Origin: Candidatus Berkelbacteria bacterium
Lineage (GTDB): Bacteria > Patescibacteriota > UBA1384 > 2-12-FULL-50-11
Assembly (NCBI GenBank): GCA_016213365.1
Contig: JACRAP010000016.1
Coordinates: 1 to 54,356, forward strand
Length of the DNA: 54,356 nt
Reading direction: 5' to 3'
Positions 1 through 6,532 of the stretch are shown here, one piece after another (position 1 is the first letter of the stretch; the number at the start of each line of letters is the position of its first letter). Below the pieces are notes generated by a model. It ran no database searches. It was not told the DNA's origin and was given only the letters and a program-made list of their open reading frames with translations. Both the position numbers and the translations under genes were made by a program.

Positions 1-1
1 T

Positions 2-1393
2 GCGGATAAATCGGTTGAAGAAAGTCGGGAGCGAATCCGCTCGGCGTTAAAGTTCAACAACTTTAATTTTCCGTTAAGTAGAATTACCGTAAACTTATCG
101 CCGTCTAATATTAAAAAAACTGGCATTCACTTTGATCTGCCGATCGCACTGGCAATCCTTACCTCCAACGAACAGTTGAAACTAACAGATCGTGCCAGTA
201 AAACAGTTTTTATCGGCGGCTTATCGCTCGACGGCGAATTACAGCCGGTACCGGGGGTGTTAGTAATGGTTGACTGGGCAAAAAGTAACGGCATAACAGA
301 AATTGTAATTCCAAAAAATAATTTAGCGGAGGCGTCGTTAATTAGTGGAGTTAATATATATGCGTTAAAAAACTTTAGCGAAGTAATGGAATATATAGAA
401 GCTGAATCAATAAGTCCGTCGTTAATCGAGCGAAAATACGAACAAGAAAACTACGACGAAGATTGGTTGCAAATAAAATCACAACAATTAGCGAAACGTT
501 CGGCGGTAATCGCGGCAACTGGAGGGCACAATTTACTTTTAAGCGGTCCGCCGGGTGCCGGAAAGTCGTTAATTGCAAAGGGGTTAAGGGCGCTGTTGCC
601 ACAATTAACGGAAGCTGAATTAATTGAAGTTGTAAAAATTCACAGCATAAGCTCGCTACTAAAACAATCAATTACCATTAACACCGCTCCCCCGTTTCGA
701 TCACCGCATCATACCGCCAGTTATGCGTCTATTATTGGCGGTGGGGCGCAAGCAAAACCTGGCGAAATATCACTAGCACACCGAGGGGTTTTACTTTTAG
801 ACGAACTTCCGGAATTTTCTCGGCAAGTTTTGGAAACGCTACGTCAGCCGCTAGAAGACGGGACGGTTAACGTCTCGCGAATGGCAGTAAATTCCCAGTA
901 CCCGTGTAATTTTATATTGGTTGCAACGATGAACCCCTGTCCGTGTGGGTGGCTGGGAAGCGATCAAAAAGAGTGCGTTTGTACAATAAATCAAATTAAT
1001 TTGTATTCAAAGAGAATTAGTGGCCCACTGCTGGATCGAATAGATTTATGCGTTAGGGTTAACGCGTTAAAAATTGCCGAATTAGGCGTTGAAGCTCGAG
1101 AGAATAATTTAAGCGAAATTAAAGCGTTAATTATTAAAGCCAGAGAGCGACAGCTTAAAAGAAATAACGGTAAGTTGAATGCGCATCTGTCAGCCAGCGA
1201 AATTAAAAAACTCTGTCGACTAGACGATAATGCGCAAAAATTTATCGAAAAAGCGAGCGAGAAAATCGTTTTAACTGGTAGAACTTACAGTAAAATTATT
1301 AAAACTGCTCGAACGATCGCCGATTTGAATAATTGCCAGCAGATTACGATTAAAGAGATTTCAGAAGCGCTCCAATACAGATTTATCGATTAG
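2..1393 (+). CDS. comM: ComM/YifB-family Mg-chelatase-like AAA+ ATPase, 5' truncated by window
   Basis: The frame is open from base 2 (463 codons visible) and contains the family's N-terminal sequence ESRERIRSALK, so the first 40-50 residues lie off the window; the TTG at 176 is not the start. The lon-like N-domain is followed by the AAA+ core: Walker A GPPGAGKS, the hallmark PFRSPHHTAS, Walker B LLLDELPEF, and the Cys motif MNPCPCG. A C-terminal helical domain follows, with the arginine and lid region near GRTYSKIIKTARTIADL. ComM is a hexameric branch-migration helicase acting on recombination intermediates in natural transformation; CPR genomes commonly keep it along with competence/pilus genes. 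The stop overlaps the convergent small gene by 4 nt. Confidence 0.95.
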   Translation, partial: ADKSVEESRERIRSALKFNNFNFPLSRITVNLSPSNIKKTGIHFDLPIALAILTSNEQLKLTDRASKTVFIGGLSLDGELQPVPGVLVMVDWAKSNGITEIVIPKNNLAEASLISGVNIYALKNFSEVMEYIEAESISPSLIERKYEQENYDEDWLQIKSQQLAKRSAVIAATGGHNLLLSGPPGAGKSLIAKGLRALLPQLTEAELIEVVKIHSISSLLKQSITINTAPPFRSPHHTASYASIIGGGAQAKPGEISLAHRGVLLLDELPEFSRQVLETLRQPLEDGTVNVSRMAVNSQYPCNFILVATMNPCPCGWLGSDQKECVCTINQINLYSKRISGPLLDRIDLCVRVNALKIAELGVEARENNLSEIKALIIKARERQLKRNNGKLNAHLSASEIKKLCRLDDNAQKFIEKASEKIVLTGRTYSKIIKTARTIADLNNCQQITIKEISEALQYRFID

Positions 1394-1665
1394 CCAAGGC
1401 GTAGGTAGTTATAAATTTTATCACCAAATTGTTCTAAATATGGAAAACGGCTGTCGATTGTTATAGCTAGCACAAATAATAATGCAATTACGGCGATGTG
1501 CATTACCGTTGATTTTAATTCCTTACCGACGTGTTGTTGCGTTTTGATAGTTTGTGGTTGCTCGGATTTTGTTTCGGACTTTTTAGGGGATTCGGTAAAT
1601 GAAATAGATGCCCTGCCTTGCAACAGCTCGTTTTTAAGTTGTTTTTTGTTTAATATCTGTGCCAT
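1390..1665 (-). CDS. small single-pass membrane protein, unknown function
   Basis: 91 residues. The N-terminal 50 residues are charged and hydrophilic (rich in K, Q, S, T). One hydrophobic segment (about residues 54-70, HIAVIALLFVLAITID) precedes a short aromatic tail. It is read convergently to comM with a 4-nt overlap, and divergently from tRNA-Gly. The minus frame was preferred over an overlapping plus-strand frame (1496-1708) because it has an ATG start, a compositionally normal CPR small-membrane-protein layout, and an AT-rich TAATAT element just upstream. I do not recognise the family. Confidence 0.55.
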   Translation of the reverse strand: MAQILNKKQLKNELLQGRASISFTESPKKSETKSEQPQTIKTQQHVGKELKSTVMHIAVIALLFVLAITIDSRFPYLEQFGDKIYNYLRLG

Positions 1666-1694
1666 TTCAAGGCAATATTATGTTAATTTTATTC

Positions 1695-1723
1695 TTTACA
1701 CAAGATAGAGTTAAAGATAAAAT
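1695..1723 (+). promoter_or_regulatory. sigma70-type promoter of tRNA-Gly
   Basis: TTTACA, 17-nt spacer, TAAAAT. The -10 box ends 12 nt before the tRNA 5' end, consistent with a very short RNase P leader. Confidence 0.6.
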
Positions 1724-1735
1724 ATAGTTTGTTTT

Positions 1736-1807
1736 GCGGCGGTAGTTCAGTGGTAGAACGCTTCCTTGCCAAGGAAGAGGTCGCCGGTTCGAACCCGGTT
1801 CGCCGCT
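1736..1807 (+). tRNA. tRNA-Gly(GCC)
   Basis: 72 nt cloverleaf. Acceptor GCGGCGG (1736-1742) pairs with TCGCCGC (1800-1806) with discriminator T1807. Anticodon stem CTTCC/GGAAG encloses loop TTGCCAA, anticodon GCC at 1768-1770. The T-arm has GGTTCGAACCC. No CCA is encoded. Confidence 0.97.
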
Positions 1808-1808
1808 C

Positions 1809-1847
1809 AAAAAAAATGGGACGCTAGGGTATTTCCCTAAGCGTCCC
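1809..1847 (-). terminator. intrinsic terminator of the minus-strand 122-aa gene
   Basis: GGGACGCT-AGGG (1818-1829) pairs with CCCT-A-AGCGTCCC (1835-1847) with a 5-nt loop and one bulged A. On the minus strand it is followed by a run of eight T (complement of 1809-1816). The TAG stop of the gene (1837-1839) lies inside the right arm. Confidence 0.8.
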
Positions 1848-2205
1848 CCAACATGAGACGGAGATTAGTGCAGATTTGGTGGTCTGCTAAAACGCGTACG
1901 AGCCGATCGATGCCGGTGTAGTGCGATCGAAACCGCATGTGGCGATCAGAGACTTTTGCGTCCCGTTTCACGCCCCACTTACCATCTTTATATCCCAAAA
2001 TGATCGTTAGTCTTGATGGCTTATTTCGCGCATCAAGATCCTTCAACTCCTCTGGAATTCGAACAAAGACAGAGATTCCGTCCCTATTCATTAAGGTGGT
2101 AATTCCGTCGATCTCAAGATCTGCAATTTTCTGAGAAAGCTCCCAGTGTAGTTTCTCAACACCCGGAACCGGCAATCTTCCCTCCACAACTCCCTGTACA
2201 ATCAA
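1837..2205 (-). CDS. hypothetical 122-aa protein with strong Shine-Dalgarno
   Basis: Unrecognised family. The protein is mixed alpha/beta, soluble, without a signal peptide, and is rich in Arg and Asp towards the C-terminus (residues about 75-110). The start is TTG at 2205-2203, chosen because a full AAGGAGG lies directly upstream; most genes in the window lack such a site. Composition is visibly more GC-rich than its neighbours. It ends inside its own intrinsic terminator. It shares this architecture (TTG start, strong SD, hairpin at the stop, minus strand, single gene) with the hypothetical gene at 52780-53385. Confidence 0.6.
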   Translation of the reverse strand: MIVQGVVEGRLPVPGVEKLHWELSQKIADLEIDGITTLMNRDGISVFVRIPEELKDLDARNKPSRLTIILGYKDGKWGVKRDAKVSDRHMRFRSHYTGIDRLVRVLADHQICTNLRLMLGDA

Positions 2206-2328
2206 GGTTTCCTCCTTGCCAATGAGACACTGCCCTCATCGACCAAGCGCTAATATTACCTTAAACCCGGAAAAAAGCAAGGTCAAGACCCTCGTTTTTT
2301 ATTACTTTTACAGGTAGAATATAACAGT

Positions 2329-2399
2329 GGCCACGTGACCGAGCGGCTAGGTAGCGGTCTGCAAAACCGCGTAGACCGGTTCAACTCCGGTCGTGGCCT
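2329..2399 (+). tRNA. tRNA-Cys(GCA)
   Basis: 71 nt. Acceptor GGCCACG (2329-2335) pairs perfectly with CGTGGCC (2392-2398), discriminator T2399. Anticodon stem GCGGT/ACCGC, loop CTGCAAA, anticodon GCA at 2361-2363. No encoded CCA. Confidence 0.96.
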
Positions 2400-2407
2400 C
2401 GATAAAA

Positions 2408-2436
2408 TTGACCAAATTCCCTAAAAGAGGTAGAAT
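2408..2436 (+). promoter_or_regulatory. promoter of secG, predicted leaderless
   Basis: TTGACC, 17-nt spacer, TAGAAT ending at 2436. Only 9 nt separate the -10 box from the secG ATG and no Shine-Dalgarno is present, so the transcript should begin at or within about 3 nt of the start codon. Confidence 0.7.
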
Positions 2437-2445
2437 TTTTGCTAC

Positions 2446-2661
2446 ATGACAGCCATATTACAAGTTAGCCAGGTTGTATCGGCAGTATTAATTATTATTT
2501 CTATCCTGCTTCAGCACAGAGGTACTGGTATTGGTGGTGCCTTTGGCGGCGAAGATATGTCTTATCGCAGTCGTAGGGGAATAGAGTCGTTGCTTTTTAA
2601 ATCCACAATTTTATTTGTGGCAGTATTTTTGGTTGTTTCGATCGCCCAATTATTTGTTTAA
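2446..2661 (+). CDS. secG: preprotein translocase subunit SecG
   Basis: 71 residues with the SecG pattern: TM1 (about 5-24), the cytoplasmic Gly-rich loop QHRGTGIGGAFGG followed by RSRRGIE, and TM2 (about 50-70). SecG is the accessory subunit of the SecYEG channel and assists SecA, which is encoded at 22041. The next gene begins directly after its stop (TAA-ATG), so the two are co-transcribed. Confidence 0.92.
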   Translation: MTAILQVSQVVSAVLIIISILLQHRGTGIGGAFGGEDMSYRSRRGIESLLFKSTILFVAVFLVVSIAQLFV

Positions 2662-3951
2662 ATGTCATTTTCTAGTTTTTTGCGACAATTTGCACGTGGG
2701 ATTAATAAGCACGAAAAAGGATTACTAGCGCTACTCTCGGTAGTAATTGTAATTAGCGGTACTTTTTGGCTACGCGAGTTTTCAACCAGTGAAAGCAATA
2801 ATCCGTCCGTTGGTGGCACTTATATCGAAGGAATTGTCGGTAGCTCAACCGACGTAGAAACCATCGCCGCTCGAATAACTAAAGTCGGCTTATTTAAGTT
2901 TAATCGAGATGGTGAACTGGAGAATGTTTTAGTTGAGTCTTGGAACGTCAATCAAAACAAAACCCAATACACGTTCAAATTAAAGAGTGAGGTAGACGTC
3001 CAGGAAATTAAAACCGACATCGATGCTAATTACGAAGTGTTTGGGCAGATCGAATCGGAGGTTAAAGACTCGACGCTAATATTAAACTCAACCGACCCAA
3101 GCCCAAATATTCCCTTAATTCTCGCTCAACCGCTATTCGACTACGGCGCGTACAAATTAAATAAAACCACCGACTCAACTACAATTTTAACCAGAAATAA
3201 TCGCTCTGGGGCGCTCGGCGCATTTATTAATAAAATAATTATTCACAACTATCAGTCCAAAGAAGAGCTTCAGCTTGCGATTGATCGAAAAAAAGTTGAC
3301 GGCACCAGTAATAACTTGGAATTAAATTATCCGCCAAATTTCATAAAAAAAGAGATCGCACTACCGCAGTATTACGCCCTAGTATTTAACGTTAATAAAG
3401 CGCCGTTTAAGAGCTTGGATTATCGCCGCCAAGCATTCACTAATAGCTTTTCTAAAAAAATTCCGTTTACCTTAACCGTTACCGATCAAGTTAACCAAAT
3501 TGAATTAGCCGAACAGTTGATAAAAGACTGGGCCAAAGCGGGGGTAAACGTAAAACTAAATAAACAAAGTATTGAAGATATTCAAACCAGTATCGCTCCT
3601 TCGCGAAATTTCGAGGCAATGATAACTGGGATTAGTTATGGCTACGAGCTGGATCCGTATTATCTATGGCATTCCTCGCAAGTACTTCCGCCCGGTAACA
3701 ATTTTTCTGGCATAAATAACACCGATATTAATATCAGAATTGAAAAAATTAGAAATACTTATAACGTTATTAGTCGCTACGCTCAAATTGACGAATTACA
3801 TAAACAACTCGGTGGTTTGGGGGTTTTGAAAATTTTGGATCGCAGTAAGGAAATATTTGCCGTATCGGACGCCATTAGATTTGTTCCACCAACAGTTGCG
3901 GTGTCGCCGATCGACCATTGGTACGCGCTAAGTGAGTGGTCTGTTAAGTAA
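2662..3951 (+). CDS. membrane-anchored ABC-type solute-binding protein (SBP_bac_5-like)
   Basis: 429 residues. An uncleaved-looking N-terminal membrane anchor (about 20-38) is followed by an extracytoplasmic SBP family 5 fold: the early VETIAARITKVGLFKFNRDGELENVLVESW-type region (split here: NRDGELENVLVESW) and the late DWAKAGVNVKL region correspond to the usual start and middle of oligopeptide-binding proteins. It is shorter than typical OppA (over 500 aa). No permease or ATPase is adjacent, only secG, so an oligopeptide uptake role is inferred from fold alone. Confidence 0.75.
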   Translation: MSFSSFLRQFARGINKHEKGLLALLSVVIVISGTFWLREFSTSESNNPSVGGTYIEGIVGSSTDVETIAARITKVGLFKFNRDGELENVLVESWNVNQNKTQYTFKLKSEVDVQEIKTDIDANYEVFGQIESEVKDSTLILNSTDPSPNIPLILAQPLFDYGAYKLNKTTDSTTILTRNNRSGALGAFINKIIIHNYQSKEELQLAIDRKKVDGTSNNLELNYPPNFIKKEIALPQYYALVFNVNKAPFKSLDYRRQAFTNSFSKKIPFTLTVTDQVNQIELAEQLIKDWAKAGVNVKLNKQSIEDIQTSIAPSRNFEAMITGISYGYELDPYYLWHSSQVLPPGNNFSGINNTDINIRIEKIRNTYNVISRYAQIDELHKQLGGLGVLKILDRSKEIFAVSDAIRFVPPTVAVSPIDHWYALSEWSVK

Positions 3952-3975
3952 GATCGTGGTAAAATTAACAGAGTC

Positions 3976-4058
3976 GCCGGGATGGTGAAACGGTAGACAC
4001 GCTGGCTTCAGGTGTCAGTGAGCGCAAGCTCGTGTGGGTTCAACTCCCACTTCCGGCA
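3976..4058 (+). tRNA. tRNA-Leu(CAG)
   Basis: 83-nt class II tRNA. Acceptor GCCGGGA (3976-3982) pairs with TTCCGGC (4051-4057), discriminator A4058. Anticodon stem CTGGC/GTCAG, loop TTCAGGT, anticodon CAG at 4009-4011. The long variable arm is GAGCGCAAGCTC-like. No encoded CCA. Confidence 0.95.
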
Positions 4059-4064
4059 CTTCGA

Positions 4065-4084
4065 CTCACTGCGTTCGCTCAGTG
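4065..4084 (+). repeat. short palindrome with CTCACnnnGTTCG motif in tRNA-Leu trailer
   Basis: Seven nt after the tRNA-Leu(CAG) end, CACTG (4067-4071) can pair with CAGTG (4080-4084) across CGTTCGCT. The arm and loop contain CTCACTGCGTTCG. Nearly the same string recurs in the tRNA-Arg repeats (52366-52378 and, degenerate, 52451-52463). Confidence 0.5.
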
Positions 4085-4120
4085 TAAACACAAGGTGAAG
4101 AGCTAGTAAGATAAATTTAT

Positions 4121-4204
4121 GCGCGAGTGGTGAAACTGGTATACACGCAGCCTTGAGGTGGCTGTGGGAGCAATCCCGTGGAGGTTCAAGTCCTCTCTCG
4201 CGCA
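4121..4204 (+). tRNA. tRNA-Leu(GAG)
   Basis: 84-nt class II tRNA. Acceptor GCGCGAG (4121-4127) pairs with CTCGCGC (4197-4203), discriminator A4204. Anticodon stem CAGCC/GGCTG, loop TTGAGGT, anticodon GAG at 4155-4157. No encoded CCA; its last bases are the left edge of a perfect palindrome. Confidence 0.95.
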
Positions 4205-4239
4205 CTAATTTAGACCCCAAATTGGGGTCTAAATTAGTG
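4203..4239 (+). repeat. perfect 18-bp palindrome starting at the tRNA-Leu(GAG) 3' end
   Basis: The arm 4203-4220 (begins CACTAATTTAG) is the exact reverse complement of 4222-4239 with one central base. The left arm includes the last acceptor base and the discriminator of the tRNA. No T-run follows, so it is not a standard intrinsic terminator. It could be a processing or stability hairpin or the footprint of a palindromic insertion. Confidence 0.85.
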
Positions 4240-4248
4240 CCTGAAATA

Positions 4249-4383
4249 AGTTGAACCGATTGCCGATAGGCAACTGGTTCAACTGCGAGTTTGCCACAGG
4301 CAAACGAGAAGTCGAGTCCGTATGGACGAGAAATCCGAATTCGCGCACTAATTAACGAGAAATCCGAACTCGCGTACTAATCC
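4249..4383 (+). repeat. hairpin cluster and 29-bp tandem repeat carrying copies of the tRNA-Leu 3' end
   Basis: Three hairpins in a row: 4249-4257/4276-4284 with inner 4260-4264/4269-4273 (loop GATA), GTTTGCC/GGCAAAC (4289-4305), and GTCC/GGAC (4316-4327). Two 29-bp tandem units follow (4326-4354 and 4355-4383), each beginning ACGAGAAATCCGAA. The first ends with a 13-nt exact copy (4341-4353) of the tRNA-Leu(GAG) 3' end at 4198-4210; the second has a degenerate copy. There is no coding potential here. Confidence 0.7.
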
Positions 4384-4412
4384 TTGCACTATTTACATCT
4401 ACTCTATTAAAT
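4384..4412 (+). promoter_or_regulatory. promoter of murE-like gene, predicted leaderless
   Basis: TTGCAC, 17-nt spacer, TTAAAT ending 7 nt before the ATG at 4420. No Shine-Dalgarno sequence. Confidence 0.5.
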
Positions 4413-4419
4413 CAATACA

Positions 4420-5742
4420 ATGCCTATGGTTATGAAAAAACTCATCCCCAAGCAATTAATATTGTTTTATCATTATTTAACAGCTTTACTTGCCGCATTT
4501 TACTATCGGTTCCCCTCAAAAAAAATGATCGTAATCGGTGTAACCGGCACCAAAGGCAAAACCTCAACCATTAACTTTATCTGGTCGTGCTTAACTAGCG
4601 CTGGCAATAAAGTTGGAATAATCAGCACCGCCAATATCAGAATCGGCCACAAAGAAGTACTGAACAAATACCATATGACGATGCCAGGGCGTTTTACAAT
4701 CCAAAAACTAATGAAGCAAATGCTTAACGAGGGCTGTAAATTTTGTATCGTTGAAACAACATCCGAGGGAATAAAACAATTCCGTCATATCGGTATTTAT
4801 TACGATATCGCTGTATTTACAAATTTAACGCCGGAGCATTTAGATTCGCACGGCGGAAGTTTTGAAAAGTATAAACAAACGAAAGCTAAAATGTTTAGCG
4901 CCCTTTCAAAACACCGAAAAATTATCGATGGAAAATTAGTTGAGAAAGTTATCGTCGCCAACGCCGACGACGAGCACGCAAAATACTATTTAAAATTTTC
5001 TTCCGATAAAAAAATCACTTTTTCCCTTAGCGAATCTACTGCGGATGTTGTTGCTAAAAATATAAACGAAACAAAAGATGAAGTTGCTTTTGAGGTTGGT
5101 GATAGTAAATTCAAAATCAAAATACTCGGTAAATTTAATGTATATAACGCCCTTCCGGCGATTATTATTGCACGATTATTTAACGCAAAGGATAAACAAA
5201 TTGAGAATGGCTTAAAAGAACTTACTAAGATTCCGGGACGAATGGAGTTTATTGATAACGATCGAGATTTTTCGGTAATTGTTGATTACGCGCACGAGAA
5301 AGTAAGTTTAACAAACGTACTTGAAGTTGCAAAAAACTTAAAAAAACCAAATTCAAAAATTATTTTATTACTTGGCGCCGAAGGCGGTGGCAGGGACAAA
5401 AGTAAGCGACCGATTATGGGCGAGATCGCTGCTAAAAACGCGGATGTTGTAATTGTTTCCAACGTCGATCCGTACGACGATAAGGCACAACAAATAATTG
5501 AAGATATCGCAGTTTCAGCAGAAAAATTCGGCAAAGTTAGAGATAAAGACATATTTACGATCGAAGATCGACGTTCTGGTATCAATAAAGCATTAAGTTT
5601 AGCAAAATCAGGCGATATAGTTTTAATTACCGGCAAAGGCGCTGAACAATCACTGGTAATAGGTGGCAAAAAAATCCAGTGGGACGATCGTACGGTAACC
5701 AGAGAAGAGCTTGAAAAACTAAGCAAAGCTCGACATTCTTAA
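4420..5742 (+). CDS. Mur ligase (MurE-like) lacking the N-terminal UDP-binding domain
   Basis: 440 residues. The ATP-binding P-loop VTGTKGKTST sits at only about residue 42, so the roughly 90-residue N-terminal UDP-binding domain of MurE is replaced by a short hydrophobic leader (about 9-29). Further Mur motifs: NLTPEHLDSHG, the carbamylated-Lys region (YKQTKAKMF), NVYNALPAI, PGRMEFI, DYAHEK, and the C-terminal domain LLLGAEGGGRDKSKR. The diaminopimelate-recognition DNPR of classical MurE is replaced by VDPYDD, so the added amino acid cannot be assigned. It probably adds a residue to the peptidoglycan stem peptide or a related cytoplasmic murein precursor. The lytic transglycosylase gene follows after 26 nt. 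Confidence 0.85.
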   Translation: MPMVMKKLIPKQLILFYHYLTALLAAFYYRFPSKKMIVIGVTGTKGKTSTINFIWSCLTSAGNKVGIISTANIRIGHKEVLNKYHMTMPGRFTIQKLMKQMLNEGCKFCIVETTSEGIKQFRHIGIYYDIAVFTNLTPEHLDSHGGSFEKYKQTKAKMFSALSKHRKIIDGKLVEKVIVANADDEHAKYYLKFSSDKKITFSLSESTADVVAKNINETKDEVAFEVGDSKFKIKILGKFNVYNALPAIIIARLFNAKDKQIENGLKELTKIPGRMEFIDNDRDFSVIVDYAHEKVSLTNVLEVAKNLKKPNSKIILLLGAEGGGRDKSKRPIMGEIAAKNADVVIVSNVDPYDDKAQQIIEDIAVSAEKFGKVRDKDIFTIEDRRSGINKALSLAKSGDIVLITGKGAEQSLVIGGKKIQWDDRTVTREELEKLSKARHS

Positions 5743-5768
5743 TATTCCTCTGATACACTTCTAATAGG

Positions 5769-6530
5769 ATGAACCGAGGTAAAAGAATAGTAATTTTCAG
5801 TTTGCTTGTCTTGGTAACTATTGGAATTCTGGTTTTTCTTTTAGGACCAGGACTTTTTGCTAGCGTTGCCTATCCCCTGCCAGAGAAATATAAAGGTTCG
5901 ATCGCTAAATGGACCAAAGAATACTGCACCGGAATTAGTGATTCGGCACACTTGTTGTCTGGTTTAATTATGGCCGAGAGCGGTTGGCGCGAGGGCGCTG
6001 CTTCTTACGCTGGGGCAATTGGAATGACGCAATTTATCCCCTCAACTGCTGTTGCCGTAGCCGGTCGGCTTGGTATTTCGCCGTTTACGCCAAGTGATTT
6101 AACTAGAGATTCAGATCTTTCTATTAGATTTGGTGCTTATTATATCTGTACTCGAATTAAAGATTACGGCGGAAACGTTAAGCTGGGCTTAATTGCCTAT
6201 AACGGCGGCGGCGGGGCGGTAAATGCGTACCTAGCTGGCACACCCGTAAGTGGTACTGTTGGCTACGCCGATAAGGTTATGCGTCTACAAAGAGCTTACA
6301 AAAGCATCTACGGCGATTGGTGGCGCGATCCCAAGTACGGCGGCGAGCCGATCAATCCAAACGAGCCGTTCGACGTTTTTCCTAAAACCGAAACTTCAGT
6401 AGTTGGAAGCATTTCGATTATTGACTTTTGGCAGGGGTTATTATCTAATGACGATGCGCCCGAAACGGCCGCAACAGAAGAACCGATTAATATTTTCAAT
6501 TTTTGGAAGATATTTATTCCAGGGCAGTAA
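5769..6530 (+). CDS. membrane-anchored SLT-type lytic transglycosylase
   Basis: 253 residues. An N-terminal TM/signal anchor (about 7-27) precedes a transglycosylase SLT domain (about 45-165): catalytic Glu70 in MAESGW, then GAIGMTQFIPSTA, and the Tyr-containing AYNGGGGAV. The domain cleaves the MurNAc-GlcNAc bond non-hydrolytically on the outer side of the membrane. The C-terminal 80 residues are low-complexity and acidic and unassigned. A TACACT -10-like box lies 10 nt before the ATG. The end overlaps no other gene once alaS is started at 6533. Confidence 0.9.
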   Translation: MNRGKRIVIFSLLVLVTIGILVFLLGPGLFASVAYPLPEKYKGSIAKWTKEYCTGISDSAHLLSGLIMAESGWREGAASYAGAIGMTQFIPSTAVAVAGRLGISPFTPSDLTRDSDLSIRFGAYYICTRIKDYGGNVKLGLIAYNGGGGAVNAYLAGTPVSGTVGYADKVMRLQRAYKSIYGDWWRDPKYGGEPINPNEPFDVFPKTETSVVGSISIIDFWQGLLSNDDAPETAATEEPINIFNFWKIFIPGQ

Positions 6531-6532
6531 TT

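Noticed and set aside
1496-1708. 70-codon plus-strand frame overlapping the 91-aa minus gene
   Set aside because: Cys/Ser-rich, no ribosome site, and competes with a more plausible minus-strand membrane protein and the tRNA-Gly promoter.
4008-4220. 70-codon minus-strand frame across both tRNA-Leu genes (RERGLEPPRDCSHSHL type)
   Set aside because: This is the well-known antisense translation of tRNA-Leu genes; both tRNAs fold properly on the plus strand.
4203-4239. Intrinsic terminator for tRNA-Leu(GAG)
   Set aside because: The stem is perfect but no T-run follows on either strand, and the left arm overlaps the mature tRNA end.
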